DNA from: Rhodococcoides corynebacterioides NBRC 14404
Lineage (GTDB): Bacteria > Actinomycetota > Actinomycetes > Mycobacteriales > Mycobacteriaceae
DNA: 64,000 bases
Reading direction: 5' to 3'
NCBI RefSeq assembly: GCF_001894765.1
Contig: NZ_BCWV01000006.1
Span: forward strand, 218,630-282,629
In this document: positions 19,050 to 26,235 of the stretch, one piece after another
Layout: each line of letters starts with the position of its first letter
Numbering within the stretch: position 1 is the first letter of the stretch
Made by a program: the position numbers and the translations under genes
Notes under the pieces: generated by a model
Database searches by the model: none
Seen by the model: the letters and a program-made list of their open reading frames with translations, nothing else
What the model was told of the DNA's origin: nothing

Positions 19050-19844
19050 ATGCCCGAGGGCGACACCGTCTGGCGCACCGCCAACACCCTGCGCGACGCG
19101 CTCGACGGCAAGGTTCTGACCGTCTGCGACGTCCGCGTGCCGAGGTACGCCACCGTCGACTTCTCCGGTCACCGGGTGCAGGCCGTGCACTCGGTGGGCA
19201 AACACCTGGCCATCGAAGTCGCGCATCACGTCATCCACTCGCACCTGAAGATGGAGGGCGCCTGGCACGTGTACCGGCCCGGAACCCGCTGGCGTCGCCC
19301 CGCGTACCAGGCCCGCATCGTCCTCGCCACGGACGACCGCGTGGCCGTCGGGTTCGAGCTCGGCGTGGTCGAGATCCTGGACACTCTGGACGAGGCCGTG
19401 GGCTATCTCGGCCCCGACCTGTTGGGACCGAGCTGGGATGCCGCACTCGCGGTCGCGAACCTGGCCGCGGACCCGGGTCGACCGATCGGACTCGCGTTGT
19501 TGGATCAACGCAACCTCGCCGGTCTGGGCAACGTCTATCGCAACGAGATCTGCTTCGTCCGCGGGGTCGACCCCCGCACACCCGTCCGCGAGGTCGATCT
19601 CGCGCCGATGGTCGACCTGTCGTACCGCAGCATCGTCGCCAACAAGGATCGGAACGCCCGCACGTTCACCGGGGATCTCCGCGCGGGGCGTCACTTCTGG
19701 GTCTACGGCCGAGAGGGCAAACCGTGTCGGCGGTGCGGCACGGCAGTGCAATTCGGTCTGCTCGGCGACGACCCCACCGAGGAGCGGCAGATCTACTGGT
19801 GCCCGCGCTGTCAACCGCCGGTGGGGGTCACCGCGGCGCAGTAG
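19050..19844 (+). CDS. nei: Endonuclease VIII-type DNA glycosylase (Fpg/Nei family)
   Basis: A 264-residue Fpg/Nei glycosylase. After Met removal the Pro at position 2 and Glu at position 3 (MPEGDTVW) are the catalytic nucleophile and acid. The H2TH region contains LAGLGNVYRNEICF, and the C-terminal zinc finger is CRRCGTAVQFG with the partner pair CPRC. It excises oxidised pyrimidines and cuts the abasic site. The ATG follows the lhr stop with no gap, so the two are translated together. The same lhr-nei order occurs in M. tuberculosis (Rv3296-Rv3297). Confidence 0.93.
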   Translation: MPEGDTVWRTANTLRDALDGKVLTVCDVRVPRYATVDFSGHRVQAVHSVGKHLAIEVAHHVIHSHLKMEGAWHVYRPGTRWRRPAYQARIVLATDDRVAVGFELGVVEILDTLDEAVGYLGPDLLGPSWDAALAVANLAADPGRPIGLALLDQRNLAGLGNVYRNEICFVRGVDPRTPVREVDLAPMVDLSYRSIVANKDRNARTFTGDLRAGRHFWVYGREGKPCRRCGTAVQFGLLGDDPTEERQIYWCPRCQPPVGVTAAQ

Positions 19845-19854
19845 CCTGTGCGGC

Positions 19855-20784
19855 GTGGCGACGCTGCACCCGGACGCGCTCGGGGACACCGGCTTCGGTC
19901 CGGTCACGGTCTCCGTCCTGGGCCCCCTCGTGGTCACGGTCGACGGGCGCGAGGTCTCGGCGGGCAGCCGCCGCCAACGAGCGTTACTGCAGCGCTTGGT
20001 GATCGGCGGCTCCGACGTGGTTCCGGTGGACACGTTGATCGACGATCTGTGGACCACACCTCCCCCGCGTGCGCTCGCGGCCCTGCAGGTGCACGTGTCC
20101 AACCTGCGCCGCATCCTCGAGCCGAACCGCCCCGCGCGTGGGCGGCCCCGCCTGCTGGTCGGCGCGGCGCCGGGCTACGGCCTCGTGCTCCCCGAGGACG
20201 CGGTGGACGCCCGCCTCGTCGACCGCGCGCTGACCCTCGCCCGCACGTCGCCCGACGCGGCCGATGCGCGACGACTGCTCGCCGACCACGCGGCGGTCAT
20301 CGCTGAACTCACCGGCATCGTGCGGGATCGGCCGGACCGCGAGGAGAGTGTGCGTCTGCTCGCCACGGCGCTCTACCGCTCGGGTCGTCAACTCGACGCA
20401 CTCGATGTCCTCGCGCGCAGCCGCCGTCACCTGGCCGACGAGTTCGGTGTCGATCCCGCGCCGCCATTGCGGTCGCTGGAGTCCGACATCCTGGCTCACC
20501 GGGACGTCTCGACACCTCCGCCCGACCACGAGGAACCGTCGGCCCCGCCCGTGGTCACGCTGCGGTCGCCGCGCCCGCGGACGGCCGCCGTGCCCGCGGT
20601 GGACGCTCGCCCGGCCGAGTCGGCCCGAGTGGCCGCGGTGCTGGCGCGGACGAGGGCGGAGTCGCGCGCCGCCACGATCTGGGTGACCGGCGAGGCCGGC
20701 GACGGCAAGACCACCCTGGCCGCGCTCGCCGCCGACGAGGTCCGCGCCCACGGCGCGACGGTCGCGACGGGACGATGCTCGGAG
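19855..20784 (+). pseudogene. SARP/AfsR-type regulator, 5' fragment cut by an IS3 element
   Basis: The first about 310 residues of a SARP-family regulator. The OmpR-like winged helix (about 18-110) has RRQRALLQRLVIGG and a GAAPGYGL wing, the bacterial transcriptional activation domain spans about 115-215, and an AAA/NB-ARC ATPase begins with Walker A GEAGDGKTT (279-287). The coding sequence runs straight into the left inverted repeat of the IS3-family element at 20785 and ends in that DNA. The remaining ATPase and TPR-like part is not found on the far side. The GTG start at 19855 is 10 bp after nei. The regulator is probably non-functional or reduced to its DNA-binding half. Confidence 0.85.
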
Positions 20785-20810
20785 GGGAGCTTGACCCGGT
20801 TTCCCGGACA
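20785..20810 (+). repeat. IS3 element left inverted repeat
   Basis: This 26-bp arm is the exact reverse complement of 22031-22056. The next bases outward (20784 and 22057) do not pair. Confidence 0.93.
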
Positions 20811-20825
20811 GTTCGGGTTGGGTGT

Positions 20826-21680
20826 TCAGGCCACGTCTGAGGTGACCCGTCGATGGTAGGCGTGTTCGTAATCCACTGGCGAGGAGTAGCCGATCCCGGA
20901 GTGCCGGCGGTGCGGGTTGTACCAGGCTTCGATCCATTCGAAGATCGCGGAGGCGAGCTGATCTCGGGTGTCCCATGATCGGGTGTCGAGCAGCTCGCGT
21001 TGCATCGTCGACCAGAACGATTCCATCATCGTGTTGTCGACGCTCGAGGCCACCCGACCCATCGACCCGAGCAGTCCTGCCGTGCGCAGTCGTTGGCCGA
21101 AAACCCAGCTGGTGTACTGGGATCCGCGGTCCGAGTGCGTGATCGTCCCGGTATCGGGGTGGCGGCGCCACAGCGCCATCTGCAGTGCGTCTACGACGAG
21201 GTCGGTACGCATGTGATCGGCGATCGACCATCCCACGATGCGCCGGGAGAATGTGTCGAGGACCCCGCAGCAGTACACCTTGCCCGTGCCGGTGGGGTGT
21301 TCTGTGATGTCGGTGCACCAGATCTGATCGGGCCGCTCGGCGACGAACCGGCGGGCGACGAGATCGTCGTGCACCGCTGGTGCGGGTCGGTGGCGACGCT
21401 TGTGGCGGACACCGATACCAGCAACGCCGAGTAGCCGCATCACCCGTGCGACACGTTTGCGTCCGACCGAGATGCCACCGCCGAGACGGAGTTCGGCGTG
21501 GACCCGCGGCGCGCCGTAGCACCCGCGTGAGCCTTGGTGGATATCACGGATGCTGTTGGCCAACAGTGCATCCGACATATCACGCTCGGACGGTGGTCGA
21601 TGTCGCCAGTCGTAGAATCCGGACCTCGACACCTCGAGGGTCCGGCAGGTCACCGCGACGGGGAAGCCGTCCGCAGCCAA
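20826..21680 (-). CDS. IS3-family transposase OrfB (DDE integrase core)
   Basis: A 284-residue transposase core starting at a TTG. The N-terminal part (about 1-80) has the HTH_21-like region GCYGAPRVHAEL. The retroviral-integrase-like core has WCTDITEH (Asp124), THSDRGSQYTS (Asp184) and MMESFWSTM (Glu220). The reading frame is open further upstream, continuing the family-typical FRLVHELAADGF, and lies in the -1 frame relative to orfA, as expected for OrfAB made by programmed frameshifting. It has no internal stop and is probably functional. Confidence 0.92.
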   Translation of the reverse strand: MAADGFPVAVTCRTLEVSRSGFYDWRHRPPSERDMSDALLANSIRDIHQGSRGCYGAPRVHAELRLGGGISVGRKRVARVMRLLGVAGIGVRHKRRHRPAPAVHDDLVARRFVAERPDQIWCTDITEHPTGTGKVYCCGVLDTFSRRIVGWSIADHMRTDLVVDALQMALWRRHPDTGTITHSDRGSQYTSWVFGQRLRTAGLLGSMGRVASSVDNTMMESFWSTMQRELLDTRSWDTRDQLASAIFEWIEAWYNPHRRHSGIGYSSPVDYEHAYHRRVTSDVA

Positions 21681-21700
21681 TTCGTGGACCAGCCGGAAAC

Positions 21701-21988
21701 CTATTTCGGGAGGATGTTCTCCCGCGCGAAATAGGCGCTTGCGCGTTTGAGGATCTCGACCTCGGTCTCGAGGCGCTTCTTGTCTCGGCGCAACTGTGCC
21801 AGCTCGGCGCGTTCGCTCGTGGACAGACCGTCGACGCGGCCGGCATCGACGTCATCGAGTTTCATCCACCTGCGCAGACACGACTCACTGATGCCGAGGT
21901 CGGACGCGATGCGCATGACACTCGCCCCCGGCTGACGTGTCAGGTCGACCGCCCGGCGGCGGAACTCCTCGGGATGGGCAGCGGGCAT
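21701..21988 (-). CDS. IS3-family transposase OrfA
   Basis: A 95-residue protein with an N-terminal helix-turn-helix of the IS3/IS911 OrfA type (HPEEFRRRAVDLTRQPG then ISESCLRRW) and a C-terminal leucine zipper (ELAQLRRDKKRLETEVEILK). It binds the IS ends and, fused to OrfB by a -1 frameshift near its stop codon (around 21701-21706), would give the active transposase. The slippery run there is short (AAA before TAG), so frameshift efficiency is uncertain. Confidence 0.9.
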   Translation of the reverse strand: MPAAHPEEFRRRAVDLTRQPGASVMRIASDLGISESCLRRWMKLDDVDAGRVDGLSTSERAELAQLRRDKKRLETEVEILKRASAYFARENILPK

Positions 21989-22030
21989 AGCTCGGACTCC
22001 TCTCCTGCAGCAGCAACGCTACAGATCAGG

Positions 22031-22056
22031 TGTCCGGGAAACCGGGTCAAGCTCCC
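22031..22056 (-). repeat. IS3 element right inverted repeat
   Basis: The exact reverse complement of 20785-20810. It lies directly before the fragment of the DUF6262-like gene. Confidence 0.93.
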
Positions 22057-22366
22057 ATTGAACAAACGCGGCGACGCAGTGAACTTCCCCAAGGTGGCAC
22101 GCGAAGGCAAAGTCAGCCTCGACTTTCTCTACCGCAACACCGAACTGCGCGAGATGATCACCCGTCTACGAACCCGCAACCAACCGACAACGGCCACCCC
22201 GATCGCCACAGACACCCACAGCACCATCGTGCTCAGCCTCACCCGCCAACTCGGTGAGGCCAAAACCGAAATAACCCGATTACAAGCAGCGCTCGCCGCG
22301 GCGCACGGCGAAAACCTCGCGCTACGCCGAACCCCGCCCCCGCCCCGATACGAGCCCGCAACGTAA
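22055..22366 (+). pseudogene. DUF6262/TnpC-like protein, 3' fragment next to IS3
   Basis: About 103 codons remain of a plus-strand gene whose 5' part is missing at the IS3 right end. The retained piece reads AVNFPKVAREGKVSLDFLYR then NTELREMITRLR, the helix-turn-helix-like core of DUF6262 proteins that accompany tyrosine recombinases in Tn554-like elements, followed by a coiled-coil (LTRQLGEAKTEITRLQAAL) and a Pro-rich end. No recombinase genes are visible here, so it is a remnant of a larger mobile element. It is not the missing part of the SARP gene on the other side of the IS. Confidence 0.7.
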
Positions 22367-22500
22367 AAAGTGAGGCCGGCGAACGGTTACTCCAGACTTC
22401 GTTCGCGTTCCTTGCGCTTAAATTGGTCCCGCAGGCAATTGCAGATTCAGGTCTCGAACCGACGGAAGTAGAACGGCGCGCCAAAGTTACCCATTTGCGG

Positions 22501-22845
22501 TTACTCCCCTGGTCGGCAAACCAGGCAAAAACTCACCGATCGCGCCAAAAACGGGAAATTGGACGAAATTGCAGTCGAGTTCGAGCCACTGCAATTCGAG
22601 TTGGACCACACGGTCCCACCTGTCGCTGCTCCATTACTCAACCCAGACCTATTACCAGGCAAGTTGACGCAGCCCACACCACTGTTCACTAGAACGTCGA
22701 CCTGTGATCCCGTGTAATTCGAGCCGCTGAAGAATCAGGCCCGGCCGCTGGAACATGTTGCTGCGTCAGCAACACCCGGCGTCATGACTGCTAGCCCCAA
22801 AGCTGCAACAGTGGCGGCGAACGCGGATGCGAATTTTCTGGACAT
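22501..22845 (-). pseudogene. Small secreted protein gene with internal TGA (peptidase inhibitor I36-like)
   Basis: From an ATG at 22845 with a good AGGAGG site upstream, the frame gives a Sec-type signal peptide (MSRKFASAFAATVAALGLAV, then an ADA-A cleavage site) and CSSGRA, then a TGA at 22735-22737. Translation in the same frame continues with FFSGSNYTGSQVDV and later Cys-containing segments to a TAA at 22501. If the TGA were TGC or TGT, the motif CSSGRACFFSGSNYTG would match small secreted I36/crystallin-like proteins. The simplest reading is a single-base nonsense mutation. Sequencing error or readthrough cannot be excluded. The family call is tentative. Confidence 0.6.
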
Positions 22846-22947
22846 GGAGCCCTCCTGGGTAGCCGATTCAAACCCGACGTATCGACCTTGCTCCCGTGAC
22901 TGCCGCTGCCGTTACCACTTAAGACCGATCGTTACGTAAATGAATCC

Positions 22948-23652
22948 TTAGTTTTCGCTGCTCGTCACGATCTCCAAAGACGAACCTTCACCCGATTGGC
23001 CGATACGCACAACCGGTTCGACTGATCTGAATCCGATGAACGACTGTGTGACTGCATCACCCGTCGTGGGTCCAAACGTCACGACTTCGACAACATCGTT
23101 TGATTCGGTGGTGGTCAACCGCGACTGATAAGGAGGCACATCACTTTCCGAGGTCGTGGGAAATCCAGTGAAGTCAACCTGCAACAAGCACGTGCCGGCC
23201 ACGGGCACGGGTTCTGAATTGGCATGGCGCAACGGAAGCGATGTGTACCGCGCAGACCACCCGATCTGGCCGTCTCCGATGAACTCGTAGCCGATCCTCA
23301 GCGCGGATTGATCATCGGACCCAGGACTTAGTGTCACTTCCTGCAAGGCAACGTCACCCACAATCGCCTGACCAGGTAAGTCATCGGTATCCGGTGGGGC
23401 GAGCACCGGCCCGGGCGGGAGCTTTCCATCGCCCACCGTCACCGTCCCCGACCACGCATCCGTCACAGAACAATCGCGTGTCACAGGATCAAGTGCAGAA
23501 TCCACCGGTCCGCCGACTTGCGATCCGGTTCCGCACGCACTCAAGGACATGACCACGGCGAAAGCCGTAAACGCGACAATCGCGTGGCCCGTGACAGTAC
23601 GCACCTCGCCGAAAGGCGAGCGTATATCTCGAAGTTTGCGCAGGGTCTGCAT
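22948..23652 (-). CDS. Putative lipoprotein of unknown function
   Basis: A 234-residue protein. The N-terminus has basic residues, then a hydrophobic stretch (AIVAFTAFAVVMSL) ending in the lipobox LSAC, so it should be lipid-anchored outside the membrane. The rest is polar with beta-strand character and includes single Cys residues in DCSVTDAW and GTCLLQVDF that could form a disulfide. I recognise no family. The ATG at 23652 is chosen over an upstream one at 23700 because a GGAAGG precedes it and it gives a normal signal length. Codon use is less GC-rich than in surrounding genes, consistent with acquisition by transfer. Confidence 0.6.
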   Translation of the reverse strand: MQTLRKLRDIRSPFGEVRTVTGHAIVAFTAFAVVMSLSACGTGSQVGGPVDSALDPVTRDCSVTDAWSGTVTVGDGKLPPGPVLAPPDTDDLPGQAIVGDVALQEVTLSPGSDDQSALRIGYEFIGDGQIGWSARYTSLPLRHANSEPVPVAGTCLLQVDFTGFPTTSESDVPPYQSRLTTTESNDVVEVVTFGPTTGDAVTQSFIGFRSVEPVVRIGQSGEGSSLEIVTSSEN

Positions 23653-24063
23653 GGTCGACGCGCCTTCCTGTTCATACCTGCGCGGATTACAGAGTCTCAA
23701 TCAGCCAGGACGGAGCCCACCACCAGTGCTGACACCGATGGGTGCCGCGAACCGAGCACCGCCATCGGCATCGGCATCACGGTAACCGAACTCCACCACC
23801 GCGCTCGTTACGCGCAGACTCATGACTGATCGATTGTCGCTCCAGTGCGGGTCCAATTCTGTGACATCTCAGCCCGAGCATCCGACCGCGCCGCGACAGC
23901 AAATTCTCCAGACGGGGTTGTCCAATGTCGTCACAGACATTACCGCCACGTGTTGATCTGGGCACTCGTTTCAGCTACTGCACACGAGTGAAGATAACTC
24001 GTCCTCGGGGCCTTGTTCGGCGGCCTGGATGAGTCGCTGCCCAGTGATGTGGAACGACCGCCG
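23653..24063. other. Intergenic region, no supported gene
   Basis: About 410 bp without a credible coding sequence. Two short overlapping frames on opposite strands lack a ribosome-binding site and family resemblance. Base composition is visibly lower in GC than the flanking core genes. No tRNA, hairpin or repeat was recognised. It may contain the promoter of the lipoprotein gene near its left end. Confidence 0.5.
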
Positions 24064-24507
24064 TTAGGACTGTGAGAGGACGATGTCGGCGTAGTGCACG
24101 GCGGCGGAGGATCCGGTGGTGTCGGCGGTGACGACGTCCGCCCGTGCTCGGCGCAGCGGTACGTCTTTCTGCCCTCCCCCGGCTCGGTGCAGGACGGCGG
24201 CGATGGAGGCGGGGTCGTGTGGTTGTCCGCTGGTGACGAGTTCGGCGATGACGGTGAACAGTTCCGCGTAGGCGGGCTCGGCGAAGTCGGCCGGCACCAG
24301 GGCACCGGTGACCCGGGCGGCGGCGGCGGTGTCTGTAGACCACATGAGCGTGCAGAGGGTCAACGATTCCGGGTCGGTCCGCGGGTCGAGGCCGGCGCTG
24401 GTGTCGACGCCGGGGTCTGCGGCGTCGGGTGCGAGGTCGAGGACCGGGTCGGTCGGGTTCTGCTCGGGTTCGGGGACTGCCAGCAGTGCACGCGCAAGGG
24501 GCGCCAT
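24064..24507 (-). CDS. DnaB-like helicase N-terminal domain protein
   Basis: A 147-residue protein. After an acidic, Pro-rich N-terminal region (about 1-50), residues about 50-110 (LTLCTLMWSTDTAAAARV, then LVPADFAEPAYAELFTVIAE) resemble the DnaB N-terminal dimerisation domain, including the typical DPASIAAVLHRAG end. There is no helicase ATPase domain. Such single-domain proteins occur on actinobacterial plasmids and integrated elements and may modulate replication (inference). The start at 24507 has only a weak purine-rich site upstream. Confidence 0.6.
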   Translation of the reverse strand: MAPLARALLAVPEPEQNPTDPVLDLAPDAADPGVDTSAGLDPRTDPESLTLCTLMWSTDTAAAARVTGALVPADFAEPAYAELFTVIAELVTSGQPHDPASIAAVLHRAGGGQKDVPLRRARADVVTADTTGSSAAVHYADIVLSQS

Positions 24508-24554
24508 GACATTTTCTCTTTCGATCGGCAGCAGGGATGCGACGATGCGGGCGG

Positions 24555-24998
24555 TCAGGCTGCATCAGACGACAACGTTGCCGCTTCCGCGATGTGTTCG
24601 GTGAGCAGATCGCGCAACCGGCCGAGATGGCCCGCGAGCGCCGCGGTCGCCGTGCGGTCGGGCAGCTGTGGGGCGAGCTCGCGTATGCCTGCCAGGATCG
24701 GATCGAGGGCGTCGTGGTCCTCGGTGAGCTCGGACAGGTCGACGTGGGGGCCGGCGGTCTCGACGAGAATCGGCCACAGGACGTCGTCCTCGGTGCGGTG
24801 ATGGTGCTCGATGCTGGTGCAGAACAGCTGCAGGTACTCGGCGACGGCCGCGCCGTGCCGGGCATCGGTGGGTGCACCCGCGACCAGGCCGGCCAGCAGA
24901 TCGGTGAGTCGACCCGCGTCGGCGATCATCGCGCGGTGCGACAGCCGCATCCCGAGGGTGTCGTCGAACGTGGTGGGGCGGGCGGGGCTGGTGCCCAT
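24555..24998 (-). CDS. Hemerythrin HHE-domain protein
   Basis: A 147-residue four-helix protein with the spaced His and Glu ligands of hemerythrin-like domains: LSHRAM, SIEHHHRTEDDVLWP, EDHDALDP and LLTEHIAEA. It would bind a di-iron centre that senses or stores O2 or NO. The ATG at 24998 with GAGAGGAA upstream is preferred over a longer frame starting further out. It is 48 bp from the DnaB-N gene on the same strand and divergent from the SPL-like gene; shared regulation with that gene is possible but not shown. Confidence 0.82.
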   Translation of the reverse strand: MGTSPARPTTFDDTLGMRLSHRAMIADAGRLTDLLAGLVAGAPTDARHGAAVAEYLQLFCTSIEHHHRTEDDVLWPILVETAGPHVDLSELTEDHDALDPILAGIRELAPQLPDRTATAALAGHLGRLRDLLTEHIAEAATLSSDAA

Positions 24999-25146
24999 GG
25001 CAGTTCCTCTCGTCGGGGGCCGGACCCGGGAGGTCGGGTCGGCCGTCACGAGGACTGTGCGCGGCGCCGCTTGCAGTTCGCTTGTACTCGACTTCTCGGG
25101 GCGTTACCGACGGTCCGGTGTCGGTCGGCCGTGATAGCCCGGGGAA

Positions 25147-26217
25147 GTGAATGCTCGCACCCACGCCCTGCTCGACCCCCGCCGCATCTGGGCCGAACCG
25201 GGGGCGATCGCGGACCTGCGCGGCCAGGAGGTGCTGGCCCGCTTCCCGACCGCCGAGGTGATCGAGGTCGACTCGCACTGGCAGATTCCGTCGCTGCACG
25301 GCAACGAGGGCAACATCGACCGATGGGTGCGGGTCAAGACCGAGGACCTGGTGCTCGGCGTGAAGAAGTCGCTGACCGCGCGGCCGAACGGACGGTCGGC
25401 GGACTGGATCGCGCCGTCGACGGCCAACGGGTGCGCGATGGCCTGCGCCTACTGCTACGTGCCCCGCCGCAAGGGCTACGCCAACCCGATCACGGTGTTC
25501 ACCAACATCGACAGGATCGTCGGCTACCTCGGGCGCCATGTGGCGCGGCAGGGTCCGAAGCCCGCGCCGAACCAGTGCGATCCGACGGACTGGGTCTACG
25601 ACATCGGCGAGAACAGCGACTGCAGTGTCGACGCCACCGTGAGCGACAACGTCGCCGACCTTATCCGTGCCTTCGCGGGGTGGGACGGCGCGAAGGCCAG
25701 CTTCGCCACCAAGTACGTCAACCGGGACCTGCTGTCGCTGGACCCGCGCGGGGGCACCCGTATCCGCTTCTCGCTGATGCCGGAGCAGGAGTCGCGCCTG
25801 CTCGACATCCGCACCTCACCCATCGCGGACCGGATGGGAGCGCTCGACGACTTCGTCGCCGCCGGCTACGAGGTGCATCTGAACTTCTCCCCGGTCGTGC
25901 TGGTCGAGGGGTGGGAGGAGCGGTGGACGACGCTGATCGACTCCGTCGCCGCCGCGACGGGTGACGACTTCAAGAAGCAGGCCGCCGCGGAGGTCATCAT
26001 GCTGACCCACAACCGCGATCTACATCAGGTGAACCTCGGCTGGCACCCGAAGGCGGAACGGGTGCTGTGGACCCCGGAGACGCAGCAGGCCAAGCGATCC
26101 CAGAACGGCGCGCTCAACGTCCGCTACCGGAACGACGTCAAGGCCGCGGCGGTGGCCCGGTTGACCGACATCATCGCCGAGCGCGCACCCTGGCTCACCG
26201 TGCGGTACGCCTTCTGA
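25147..26217 (+). CDS. Spore photoproduct lyase-family radical SAM protein
   Basis: A 356-residue radical SAM protein. The segment CAMACAYCYVPRR gives the CxxxCxxC cluster-binding motif (around residue 99) that coordinates a 4Fe-4S cluster for SAM cleavage. Flanking segments (YANPITVFTNID, FATKYVNRDLL, RIRFSLMPEQ) match the SPL-like family found in actinobacteria. In Bacillus, SplB repairs spore photoproduct by radical chemistry. This genome type does not form endospores, so the role is probably a different repair or modification. The GTG at 25147 fits; the upstream gap is 148 bp. Confidence 0.8.
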   Translation: MNARTHALLDPRRIWAEPGAIADLRGQEVLARFPTAEVIEVDSHWQIPSLHGNEGNIDRWVRVKTEDLVLGVKKSLTARPNGRSADWIAPSTANGCAMACAYCYVPRRKGYANPITVFTNIDRIVGYLGRHVARQGPKPAPNQCDPTDWVYDIGENSDCSVDATVSDNVADLIRAFAGWDGAKASFATKYVNRDLLSLDPRGGTRIRFSLMPEQESRLLDIRTSPIADRMGALDDFVAAGYEVHLNFSPVVLVEGWEERWTTLIDSVAAATGDDFKKQAAAEVIMLTHNRDLHQVNLGWHPKAERVLWTPETQQAKRSQNGALNVRYRNDVKAAAVARLTDIIAERAPWLTVRYAF

Positions 26218-26235
26218 TCCGGCCGGCCAGGGCCA

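Larger units (their letters stand above)
20785..22056. mobile_element. IS3-family insertion sequence
   Basis: An element of about 1.27 kb bounded by a perfect 26-bp inverted repeat (20785-20810 and 22031-22056) and carrying overlapping orfA and orfB on the minus strand. The orfB product has the D124, D184, E220 catalytic triad with 35 residues between the last two, typical of IS3. If the mobile ends are taken as TG...CA (20792-22049), AGCT is found on both sides, which could be a 4-bp target duplication, but AGCT is also part of the inverted repeat. The two flanking genes are unrelated, so this copy marks a rearrangement. Confidence 0.92.

Noticed and set aside
20788..22053. AGCT on both sides of the IS3 TG...CA ends as a target-site duplication
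   Set aside because: AGCT is palindromic and lies within the perfect 26-bp inverted repeat, and the two flanks belong to different genes, so it cannot be taken as proof of a simple insertion.
22367..22500. tRNA-like look of the sequence after the DUF6262 fragment
   Set aside because: It contains a GGTCTCGAACC-like stretch but I could not build acceptor and anticodon stems.
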